Shown: positions 6,136-12,503 of the stretch, piece by piece
Layout: every line of letters begins with the position of its first letter
Position numbering within the stretch: the stretch's first letter is position 1
Source of the DNA: an uncultured Collinsella sp.
GTDB lineage: Bacteria; Actinomycetota; Coriobacteriia; Coriobacteriales; Coriobacteriaceae
Direction: 5' to 3'
Length of the DNA stretch: 16,816 nucleotides
Assembly: GCA_905209455.1 (NCBI GenBank)
Contig: CAJLTA010000032.1
Coordinates: 1 to 16,816, forward strand
Notes under the pieces: model-generated
What the model saw: only the letters and a program-made list of their open reading frames with translations
Told to the model about the DNA's origin: nothing
Database searches by the model: none
Position numbers and translations under genes: made by a program

Positions 6136-7317
6136 TTACTGAAGCGAGCGAGCGCGTTCGATGGCGTAGGCGAGCGACAGCTGCTCCATCTCCGGGGCGC
6201 ATTTGTAGCTCAGTCCGGTGAGAGCCGTCACCTTATCGAGGCGATATCGAATCGTGTTCGGGTGCTGGCCAGTCTGCTTGGCGGTTTGCTCGATACGTCG
6301 GTCGTTCTCGATGAATGCGGCGAGCGTGGATTCCAGTTCGCTGCCATGCTCGCTGTCATGCTCGCGTATCGGCGAGAGAATCGCCTCCGAGAACGATCGC
6401 ATCTCCGGGGTTTCCGCAAAAGGCATCACGGTTCTCAGGATGCCGAGCTGTGCATAGCGGATGGGGCCCTCGGCTCGTTGACAAGATAGGCGCTGTGCGT
6501 AAATCGCCTGAGAGATCGCCTGCGCCACTGCCTCGTCTCCAAACAGAATATCGCTGATGCCGAGCCCTTCCGCTCCGCCATCGATACCGCTAGCCTCGAT
6601 GGGCTCCATGAGCGCCTGCACGATCCGCTCCACATCGAGCGTCTGCTCCGAGTCACTTGTCGCTACGAATAACAGACCTCCGTCATAGGGTGCCAACATG
6701 TTGTGGCATCCGGCGAGGGTCGATTTTGCACAGAGACGTTCGATTTGCAAAAACGTACGCGGGTCGAGGGGCTCTGCAAACGATGCGAACAGGGCGACCG
6801 CTTCGTCCAGAAATGACGGGTTGAGGCCTCGGATGCGTCGGCAGATGGACTCGGGCGATACGTCTGTCCTTAGGGCATCGATCTCGCGCTGCGCGAAGTC
6901 GATGGACGCGAGCTGCTCGATATGCCGTTTGACCTCATAGATGACGCCGTCAAAGAACAGTGAGTCGTCGGTCGTGAGAAAGACCGGGTAGTGCCGCGCG
7001 TTGGCGTAGCGGATGGCTTGGTCGGGAATCGGAATGTGCAGGACATTTTTGATGATAAGACCGCTCGTTCCCTTGGCGACGAGGTATTTCACGGCTTCAG
7101 TGATGAGGTATGGGTCGTCCTTCGCATAGAGGAAGGTGCTGAGGACGATCTCGTCTGGGCTGAAGTTGACGCGCTGGTACTTGTTCTTGAGGCCGGGCAT
7201 GAGTTCATAATCGAGAATCCCGACGCCAGAGACGGCGCGCGAGACGCCATCGCTGCCGGCGATTAGACGGACCGACCCCTCATATTCCCGTGAGAAGTCC
7301 GAGATGGTGTATAGCAT
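6136..7317 (-). CDS. PucR family transcriptional regulator
   Basis: Transcription factor of the PucR/CdaR class, 393 aa from the chosen start. The N-terminal PucR domain (about 10-130) shows VSGVGILDYE, FSPDEIVLSTFLY and LVAKGTSGLIIKN. A middle GGDEF-like or undefined region follows. The C-terminal helix-turn-helix (last 65 residues) reads LESTLAAFIENDRRIEQTAKQ...HPNTIRYRLDKVTALTGL, the PucR_C signature. ATG 7315-7317 is preferred because AAGGTGAT lies about 6 bases ahead; ATG 7323 and GTG 7338 are in-frame alternatives that put the ribosome site too close or lose it. It is divergent from the cyclodeaminase-family/aminotransferase operon and most likely controls it, perhaps with autoregulation through the dyad at 7328-7343. 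Family members usually respond to a small metabolite; the ligand is unknown. Confidence 0.9.
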   Translation of the reverse strand: MLYTISDFSREYEGSVRLIAGSDGVSRAVSGVGILDYELMPGLKNKYQRVNFSPDEIVLSTFLYAKDDPYLITEAVKYLVAKGTSGLIIKNVLHIPIPDQAIRYANARHYPVFLTTDDSLFFDGVIYEVKRHIEQLASIDFAQREIDALRTDVSPESICRRIRGLNPSFLDEAVALFASFAEPLDPRTFLQIERLCAKSTLAGCHNMLAPYDGGLLFVATSDSEQTLDVERIVQALMEPIEASGIDGGAEGLGISDILFGDEAVAQAISQAIYAQRLSCQRAEGPIRYAQLGILRTVMPFAETPEMRSFSEAILSPIREHDSEHGSELESTLAAFIENDRRIEQTAKQTGQHPNTIRYRLDKVTALTGLSYKCAPEMEQLSLAYAIERARSLQ

Positions 7318-7327
7318 CAACATCACC

Positions 7328-7343
7328 TTGTAAATCACTACAA
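7328..7343. promoter_or_regulatory. Candidate regulator operator, proximal to the PucR-type gene
   Basis: TTGTA-AATCAC-TACAA is a perfect 5-bp dyad lying 10 bases upstream of the regulator start codon. It shares the TTGTA/TACAA half-sites with the dyad at 7444-7458 in the same divergent promoter region, as expected for two sites bound by one factor. The role is inferred from this pairing only. Confidence 0.4.
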
Positions 7344-7443
7344 TAAGTACAGGTATAAATAGGATAATCGCACATTCGTATGCCTTTGATGCAAGAAATA
7401 GTTCAAATACATGCTGATATAACGAATAGTCAGATCGAGAATC

Positions 7444-7458
7444 GTTGTAGATTACAAC
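7444..7458. promoter_or_regulatory. Candidate regulator operator, proximal to the operon
   Basis: GTTGTA-GAT-TACAAC is a perfect 6-bp dyad about 75 bases before the first gene of the cyclodeaminase-family operon. Its half-sites match those at 7328-7343. The surrounding region 7339-7500 is strikingly AT-rich, as expected for a divergent promoter; TATAAC at 7418-7423 is a -10-like hexamer without a clear -35. Confidence 0.42.
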
Positions 7459-7531
7459 AAGAAATGATCCTTGGCGGCATCGTTACTAAACCGTACAGTG
7501 AAGCAACGTAAAGCTATCGCTGAGAGGAGCG

Positions 7532-8566
7532 ATGATGGGGCAGATGGTGGTGCTTTCGGCCGAGGAAGTTTCCAAGGTGCTGACGATCGAGGATGCAATA
7601 GCTGCCGTGGAGGAGGCATATCGCCAGAAGGCAATGGGCAAGGGTGTTGCGTGGCCGATGGTATATGAGCAGTTCGAACCCGGTGTGGCCGATATGGATA
7701 TCCGCTCGGGCGAGTTGGCGGGAAGCGGCCTCTTCGGTCTCAAGCTCACTGCTTGGTTTTCTCAGAATCCCAAAAAGGGGCTGCCCGAGATCTTTGGCAC
7801 CACGCTACTGTGCGACAACGCGACGGGCGAGCCGCTGGCGCTGCTTAATGCCTCCGCCGTCACTGGGCTTCGCACCGGTGCCGCCGCTGCGCTCGGTGCC
7901 AAGTGGCTGGCTCGGGCGGATGCGTCCAAACTGCTTGTTGCGGGTGCCGGCCATATGAGCACCTATATGGTGGCGGGCGTGCTCGCCGCCTGTCCCAAAG
8001 TGAGCGAGGTCAAGGTGTGGGAGCCGGTTTCCGACGCCGCGCCCGAGGCCCGCGTCGAGCGCATGCGAGACGAGGTCGCCCATATCTTGGGCGCTTGCGA
8101 GCATGCTCGCGAGGCATCCACCTATTCCATCGAGGCGACGGCCGACGGCCAAGGTGCTGCGGCAGAGGCCGACATCATCGTGACGATCACGCCGGCGACC
8201 AAGCCCATCATCCCCGATGCATGGGTACGCCCCGGTACGCATATCTCCTGCGTCGGTGCCGACATGCCCGGCAAGCAGGAGCTCGCCTCGGCGCTTGTCG
8301 CCCGTGCCGCTGTTTACGTCGACGACCGCGAGCAATCGGTCGAGTCCGGCGAGCTGGAGATTCCGGCTGCCGAGGGTGCCATCACGCCCGAGGACATCAA
8401 AGCGGAGCTCGGCGAAGTCATCGCCGGTACGGCTACGGGGCGTTCGGATGACGAACAGGTGACAGTGTTCGATACGTCGGGCATCGCCGTTCAGGACCTT
8501 TCGGCATCGAAAATCGCCTACGACCGCGCCGTCGAGGCGGGGCTGGGCACCGTGGTGGAACTGTAA
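7532..8566 (+). CDS. Ornithine cyclodeaminase / mu-crystallin family protein
   Basis: NAD(P)-dependent enzyme of the ornithine cyclodeaminase/mu-crystallin family (cyclodeaminases, archaeal-type alanine dehydrogenase, ketimine reductases), 344 aa, cytosolic. Visible hallmarks are GLKLTAWF with K71, TGLRTGAAAA with R114-T115, the Rossmann turn GAGHMSTY (138-145; GxGxQ is more usual), CVGADMPGKQEL with the catalytic-position D244, and FDTSGIAVQDLSA near the C-terminus. The GADxPGKQEL form occurs in alanine dehydrogenases as well as cyclodeaminases, so the substrate is open. GAGAGGAG (7522-7529) precedes tandem ATGs; 7535, 5 bases away, may be the true start. It is the first gene of an operon with the aminotransferase 24 bases downstream, under a divergent PucR-type regulator, which suggests an inducible amino-acid or cyclic-imine pathway. 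Confidence 0.9.
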   Translation: MMGQMVVLSAEEVSKVLTIEDAIAAVEEAYRQKAMGKGVAWPMVYEQFEPGVADMDIRSGELAGSGLFGLKLTAWFSQNPKKGLPEIFGTTLLCDNATGEPLALLNASAVTGLRTGAAAALGAKWLARADASKLLVAGAGHMSTYMVAGVLAACPKVSEVKVWEPVSDAAPEARVERMRDEVAHILGACEHAREASTYSIEATADGQGAAAEADIIVTITPATKPIIPDAWVRPGTHISCVGADMPGKQELASALVARAAVYVDDREQSVESGELEIPAAEGAITPEDIKAELGEVIAGTATGRSDDEQVTVFDTSGIAVQDLSASKIAYDRAVEAGLGTVVEL

Positions 8567-8590
8567 GAAAGCCAAGGAAAGGAAACGACA

Positions 8591-9721
8591 ATGCAGATCA
8601 AGGATTTCGCTGTCGAGCAGTGGATGAACGAGTGGGAGACCAAGTGCACCCACAACGTTGCAGAGACGTGCGTCTACTCCCTCACGCTTGACCAGCTGTT
8701 CGAGCTTACGAACACCGACAAGAAGGCGTGGCTCGATAGCCTGTGCTCGCGCCGATTCACCTACGGAGACATCGAGGGGCAGCCCGGCTTCCTCGAGGGG
8801 GTCGCGCGTCTCTATAAGACGGTCGAGCCCGGGCATATCGTGCCCACGCACGGCGCGACCGGTGCCAACTCCCTGGTTATTTCCACGCTTGTCGAACCGG
8901 GCGATCATGTAGTCTCCGTCAAGCCCACCTACCAGCAGCTTTACTCGATTCCCGAGATGTGCGGCGCGAAGGTCGATATTCTTCAGCTCGATCGCAAGAA
9001 CGGCTACCACGTCGACGTCGACGCGCTCGATGCCCTGGTGACCGACGATACCAAGCTCATCTGCATCAATAACCCGGACAACCCCACGGGCGCCCTGCTC
9101 GACACCGATACGCTCAAGGCGATTGTCGAGGTTGCGCGCAAACACGACGCATGGCTGCTCTGCGACGAGGTCTACCGTCTGCTTACTCAGACGGATGAAT
9201 ACTGCGAGTCCGTGATCGACCTGTACGACAAGGCCGTCGTCACCGCATCCATGTCCAAGGTCTGGTCGTTCGCCGGCCTGCGTCTGGGCTGGGCGGTCAC
9301 CAAGAGCCCGGAACTTCGTCGCGCGCTGCTCTCGCATCGCGACTACAACCTGATTTCCGCCGGCATATTCAGCGAGACGGTGGCGGAGCTGATTCTGGGC
9401 AACGCTTCCGTGATCCTTGAGCGCAGCCGTCGCATCGTCCGTCAGAACCTTGCTGTTCTGGAGAAGTGGGTCGAGAGCGAGCCACACCTGTCGTTCGTCA
9501 AGCCCGAGGCGGGTACCACCGCGCTCGTGTATTACGACTACGACATCGACTCCAGGACGTTCTGCATCGACATGATTAAGAAGTCCGGCGCGCTCGTCAC
9601 CCCGGGCGATTGCTTCGAGGAGCCCAAGAGTATGCGCATCGGCTATGCATACTCCGATAACACCGACGACCTGCAGAAGGGCCTGGATGCCATCTCCGCG
9701 TACATGCGTACGCTCGAGTAG
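8591..9721 (+). CDS. PLP-dependent aminotransferase, class I/II
   Basis: Fold-type I pyridoxal-phosphate aminotransferase, 376 aa, cytosolic. Key elements are present and in order: FTYGDIEGQPGFLEGVARLY (substrate-entry segment), HGATGANSLVISTLVEPGDHV (phosphate-binding turn region), INNPDNPTGALL with N164, LLCDEVYRLL with D192 and Y195, SMSKVWSFAGLRLGWA with the Schiff-base K223, and the C-terminal MRIGYAYSD with the carboxylate-binding Arg. The substrate cannot be read from this. The start is supported by AAGGAAAGGA about 6 bases upstream. It follows the cyclodeaminase-family gene by 24 bases and ends at a weak terminator. Together they could transaminate a diamino acid and reduce the cyclised ketimine; alternatively they could interconvert a 2-oxo acid and its amino acid. 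Capreomycidine-synthase-like relatives share this general architecture. Confidence 0.92.
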   Translation: MQIKDFAVEQWMNEWETKCTHNVAETCVYSLTLDQLFELTNTDKKAWLDSLCSRRFTYGDIEGQPGFLEGVARLYKTVEPGHIVPTHGATGANSLVISTLVEPGDHVVSVKPTYQQLYSIPEMCGAKVDILQLDRKNGYHVDVDALDALVTDDTKLICINNPDNPTGALLDTDTLKAIVEVARKHDAWLLCDEVYRLLTQTDEYCESVIDLYDKAVVTASMSKVWSFAGLRLGWAVTKSPELRRALLSHRDYNLISAGIFSETVAELILGNASVILERSRRIVRQNLAVLEKWVESEPHLSFVKPEAGTTALVYYDYDIDSRTFCIDMIKKSGALVTPGDCFEEPKSMRIGYAYSDNTDDLQKGLDAISAYMRTLE

Positions 9722-9755
9722 AGGCTCGAGGTCGAAGTGATGGGGTCGATCGGTT

Positions 9756-9777
9756 TAGGACCGAAGGTCCCTATTTT
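9756..9777 (+). terminator. Weak terminator after the aminotransferase
   Basis: TAGGACC-GAA-GGTCC(C)TA forms a short stem with one bulge, followed by TTTT (9774-9777). It lies 35 bases past the aminotransferase stop and probably ends the two-gene operon. Confidence 0.5.
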
Positions 9778-9812
9778 CTCTCAAGGCTACCGAACACTTT
9801 TGTCATATTAGG

Positions 9813-9848
9813 TGCCCACGGGGTCGTATCGCTGCGACGCCGTGGGCA
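9813..9848. promoter_or_regulatory. Perfect dyad ahead of the two-component genes
   Basis: TGCCCACGG (9813-9821) and CCGTGGGCA (9840-9848) are perfect 9-bp inverted arms, with an inner GTCG/CGAC. The structure ends about 42 bases before the response-regulator start at 9891. CATAAT (9847-9852) overlaps its right edge and could be a -10, and TTGTCA (9800-9805) lies just left. There is no T run. It may be an operator for autoregulation or a leader hairpin. Confidence 0.4.
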
Positions 9849-9890
9849 TAATGGTGTGAAAGGTGCAAGTTACGCGAAATGGGAGGACAC

Positions 9891-10562
9891 ATGGCGCTGA
9901 TCTATGTCGTTGAGGACGACGAACCCATCCGTCGTGAGCTTACCGACATCCTTGCCCGCGCCGGGTTTGAAATCGAGGCCTGCGAATCAATCGAGCACGT
10001 CTCGCGCGATATTCTCGCCGCCGCGCCCGACCTAGTGCTGCTCGACCTCACGCTTCCCGTCAAGGACGGCCAGCATATCTGCCACGAGGTTCGCCGCGAA
10101 ACCGAGGTTCCCATCATCGTCCTCACGTCGCGCACGACCGAGATCGACGAGGTCATGGCCATGACGCTCGGCGCGGACGACTTTGTTCCCAAGCCCTACA
10201 GCGCCCGTGTGCTCGTGGCGCGCATCAACGCCCTGCTGCGTCGCACCGCGGCGGCAGGCGAGCGCAGCACGCTCGTCCACAAGGGGCTGGAGCTCGACCT
10301 CGCCCGCTCCATGGTCACCAATACGGCAACCGGCGACAGTACCGAGCTCACCAAAAACGAGCTGCGTATCCTCTCACTGCTTCTGAGTCGCGCGGGCAAG
10401 ATTGTTTCGCGCTCGGCCATCATGCAGGACCTGTGGGACTCCGACGCCTTCGTGGACGACAATACGCTCACCGTCAACATCAACCGCCTGCGCACCACGC
10501 TCGAAAAAATCGGCATCAAGGGGTATTTGACGACGCATCGCGGCCAAGGCTATTCGGTCTAG
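9891..10562 (+). CDS. OmpR/PhoB family response regulator
   Basis: DNA-binding response regulator, 223 aa. The receiver domain (1-115) has the acidic pair in VVEDDEP, phosphoacceptor D52 in LVLLDLTLPVKDG, T79 in IIVLTSR and K101 in DFVPKPYSARVLV. The C-terminal winged helix (about 125-223) has ELTKNELRILSLLL, RSAIMQDLWD and the wing VNINRLRTTLEKIG...TTHRGQGYSV. The ATG at 9891 is preferred over 9879 because GGGAGG (9881-9886) then sits 4 bases ahead; the earlier ATG would bury that site in the gene. The kinase gene begins 9 bases after its stop, so the pair is translationally close. A dyad at 9813-9848 may be its own operator. The target genes are not evident from neighbours; no ABC transporter follows. 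Confidence 0.95.
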   Translation: MALIYVVEDDEPIRRELTDILARAGFEIEACESIEHVSRDILAAAPDLVLLDLTLPVKDGQHICHEVRRETEVPIIVLTSRTTEIDEVMAMTLGADDFVPKPYSARVLVARINALLRRTAAAGERSTLVHKGLELDLARSMVTNTATGDSTELTKNELRILSLLLSRAGKIVSRSAIMQDLWDSDAFVDDNTLTVNINRLRTTLEKIGIKGYLTTHRGQGYSV

Positions 10563-10571
10563 GGGCCGGCT

Positions 10572-11615
10572 ATGTCGTTTGACAAATTCTTTAAAGATGC
10601 GCTGCTTCCCGTCGCCGTGTGGACGTGCGGCGTGCTGCTGAGCTGCTTTGTGCTGACGGTCGCCGGTGCACCCGTTTCTATTGTGGTCGTGGCGGTCGGC
10701 GTGTCCTTTATCTTTGGTATGCTCGGCATCGTGGTCGAGTACGCGCGTCGCCGCCGTTTTCTGCGTCAGCTGGAGCGCGCGGCCGAGGAGCTCGAGAGCC
10801 CCGCATGGGTGCAGGAGATGGTGCAATGCCCGACCTATGCCGAGGGCGAGCTCGAGTACGAGGTCTTGCGCCGGGTGGGCAAAGCCGCTTGCGACGAGGT
10901 TGCCGAAGGCCGGCGTCAGACCGATGACTATCGCGACTATATCGAGAGCTGGGTCCACGAGGCCAAACTGCCCCTGGCGGCGGCTCATCTAATTTTGGAA
11001 AACCTGGATGGCAGCGAAGACGACCTGTCTCGTGTGGATGACCTGGGCCGTGAGTTGGCTCGCGTGGAGCGCTATATCGACCAGGCGCTGTACTACGCGC
11101 GTTCGGAAGTCGTGGAGCGCGACTACCTGATTCGCCGCTGGGATCTCAAGACCTTGGTGACGGGCGCGATTAAGGCCAACGCGCGCGAGCTCATCGCGGC
11201 GCACGTGGCCCCGGTGTGCGAGAACCTCGACTTTGAGGTCTTTACCGACGAGAAGTGGCTCGAGTTTATTCTGGGCCAGCTCATTCAGAACAGCATTAAA
11301 TATGCGCGCGAGGACGGCGCAAAGATCGTGTTTTCGGGCGCGTTGCTGGACGAGGGCCTGGCGAGCGAACGCATCGAGCTCACCGTCGCGGACAACGGCT
11401 GCGGCGTGAGCGCGGCCGACCTGCCGCGCGTGTTCGAGAAGGGCTTTACCGGCGACAACGGCCGCACCACCAAGCGCGCAACGGGCATTGGCCTCTACCT
11501 GGTGGCGCGTCTGTGCTCCAAGATGGGTATCGATGTCACCGCGGCATCCGAGCCCGGCGAAGGCTTCGTCGTAACATTCGCTTTTTCAACGAACAAGTTC
11601 CAATATTTCGAGTAA
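10572..11615 (+). CDS. BceS-like intramembrane-sensing histidine kinase
   Basis: Membrane sensor kinase, 347 aa, partner of the response regulator just upstream. Two membrane helices (about 11-31 and 35-56) are joined by only a few residues, so there is no extracellular sensor domain. The H-box YIESWVHEAKLPLAAAHLILEN places the phosphorylated histidine at H129 and has the WVHxxKxPxAA form of BceS/GraS kinases. The ATPase domain has the N box QNSIKYA (N240), DNGCGVSAADLPRVFEKGFTG (D274) and GIGLYLVARLCSKMG (from G305). Ribosome binding is modest: GGGG at 10562-10565 overlaps the regulator's stop. BceS-type kinases normally sense cell-wall-active peptides through a BceAB ABC transporter; none is in the window. 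A strong bidirectional terminator follows. Confidence 0.93.
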   Translation: MSFDKFFKDALLPVAVWTCGVLLSCFVLTVAGAPVSIVVVAVGVSFIFGMLGIVVEYARRRRFLRQLERAAEELESPAWVQEMVQCPTYAEGELEYEVLRRVGKAACDEVAEGRRQTDDYRDYIESWVHEAKLPLAAAHLILENLDGSEDDLSRVDDLGRELARVERYIDQALYYARSEVVERDYLIRRWDLKTLVTGAIKANARELIAAHVAPVCENLDFEVFTDEKWLEFILGQLIQNSIKYAREDGAKIVFSGALLDEGLASERIELTVADNGCGVSAADLPRVFEKGFTGDNGRTTKRATGIGLYLVARLCSKMGIDVTAASEPGEGFVVTFAFSTNKFQYFE

Positions 11616-11645
11616 CGTACGCGGCAGACGCCCGCCCAAACAAAA

Positions 11646-11679
11646 CGTGCCGCCCCCAACGGGGCGGCACGCCATTTTT
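11646..11679 (+). terminator. Strong bidirectional terminator
   Basis: CGTGCCGCCCC (11646-11656) and GGGGCGGCACG (11661-11671) form a perfect 11-bp stem with a CAAC loop, followed by TTTTT at 11675-11679. On the minus strand the stem is followed by TTTTGTTTG (rc of 11637-11645), so it can also stop transcription of the convergent universal stress protein gene. Confidence 0.85.
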
Positions 11680-11712
11680 CCATCAGACAACTCGCTGAAG
11701 TACGGTGACGAA

Positions 11713-11803
11713 GGCGCAAGGCCGGGAGGGGTTATCTAAGCCGACATCCCGCAGCCGCGAAGCGGCGAGGACGTCGGCGTGATAACCCCGCAGGCCTTGC
11801 GCC
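11713..11803. repeat. Long nested palindrome (91 bases) between convergent genes
   Basis: Four stacked inverted segments: GGCGCAAGGCC/GGCCTTGCGCC (11713-11723 with 11793-11803), GGGGTTATC/GATAACCCC (11728-11736 with 11781-11789), GCCGAC/GTCGGC (11740-11745 with 11773-11778) and GCCGC-GAA-GCGGC at the tip (11754-11766). All arms match perfectly. It lies just past the 3' end of the universal stress protein gene (11817), between it and the bidirectional terminator, and has no T run of its own. Confidence 0.75.
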
Positions 11804-11816
11804 GGCGGGAAGGAAC

Positions 11817-12254
11817 CTACTTCACGACCAAGATGTCGCAGTCGGTGTTGCGTAGCAGGAACGTCGAAATCGAGCCCAGGAGTGCATACTTGATCGAGGA
11901 CAGGCCACGAGCGCCGCAGAGCACCAGGTCGGGCTTGACCACGTCGAGCATCTCGTCCTTGAGCGTCTCGCGAATACGGCCGGCGCGAATCATGACCTCG
12001 ACCTCGGGAATGTCGGGATTGGCCTTGGCCTCTTCGAGCTGCTTGGCGATGGAGTTCTTAAATGCCTCCTCTAGGCCGTTGACCAGATCGACCGGATAGG
12101 AGCCAGCACTCTCGAGTGCCGTGGAATCGATAACGTGGCCGATAATCAGCTTGGCGCCGTTGTTCGCGGCGACCTTGATGGCGCGTGCGAGCACAAAATC
12201 CTGCTGCTCAGTACCGTCGAGTGAAACAAATACCTTGGTGTAGCCCTCGTTCAT
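11817..12254 (-). CDS. Universal stress protein, UspA family, ATP-binding type
   Basis: Small cytosolic universal stress protein, 145 aa, typical single-domain length. The Usp fold is evident: strand KVFVSLDGTEQQ, helix FVLARAIKVAANNGA, strand KLIIGHVID, a variable helical part, strand VEVMIRAG, helix RETLKDEMLDV, and strand DLVLCGARG. The nucleotide motif is complete: G114-x2-G117-x9-G127-S128, ending DILVVK. This makes it the ATP-binding subtype. The start is certain, with AAGGAGG on the coding strand 5-6 bases before the ATG. It is monocistronic, convergent with the kinase gene and divergent from uppP over about 250 bases. These proteins often rise in stationary phase or under envelope and energy stress; nothing here shows its specific trigger. 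Confidence 0.94.
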   Translation of the reverse strand: MNEGYTKVFVSLDGTEQQDFVLARAIKVAANNGAKLIIGHVIDSTALESAGSYPVDLVNGLEEAFKNSIAKQLEEAKANPDIPEVEVMIRAGRIRETLKDEMLDVVKPDLVLCGARGLSSIKYALLGSISTFLLRNTDCDILVVK

Positions 12255-12371
12255 GGTTTCCTCCTTGGTCTATCGCACGGGCGTGGGGCTCGTGCATCGG
12301 GCGGACGCGGATGCGTGGCCGCCGGACACTTTATCTTGTTGCAGTTATACCCAAGGATTTGGGTTTGACCG

Positions 12372-12401
12372 CTCGCAATTCTGTGAACGGGCGAGTTTTT
12401 T
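12372..12401 (+). terminator. Weak hairpin with T6 in the uppP upstream region
   Basis: CTCGC (12372-12376) pairs with GCGAG (12391-12395) and is followed by TTTTTT (12396-12401). The stem has only 5 bp and a 14-base loop. It is in the divergent gap, about 100 bases before uppP, so it could be an attenuator; it could equally be chance. Confidence 0.25.
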
Positions 12402-12410
12402 GGTAAGGGT

Positions 12411-12461
12411 AGGCGCGGGCGCGCCTCCAACGGTTGATAATGGGACATCGCCCGCAACCGT
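12411..12461. promoter_or_regulatory. Two dyads upstream of uppP
   Basis: AGGCGCG-GG-CGCGCCT (12411-12426) is a compact 16-base palindrome. Just after it ACGGTTG (12430-12436) and CAACCGT (12455-12461) form a 7-bp dyad with an 18-base spacer that contains GATAAT (12436-12441), a -10-like hexamer. This suggests the uppP promoter and its control sites, but no -35 match is found at normal spacing. Confidence 0.3.
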
Positions 12462-12503
12462 CCGCAGAACAACTATCGGCGGGTGTCTAACGAGGGGGTC
12501 CCT

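Noticed and set aside
7805..9487. 560-codon open frame on the minus strand across the cyclodeaminase-family and aminotransferase genes
   Set aside because: It spans two well-supported plus-strand genes and their gap, has no domain and no ribosome site, and is explained by codon bias.
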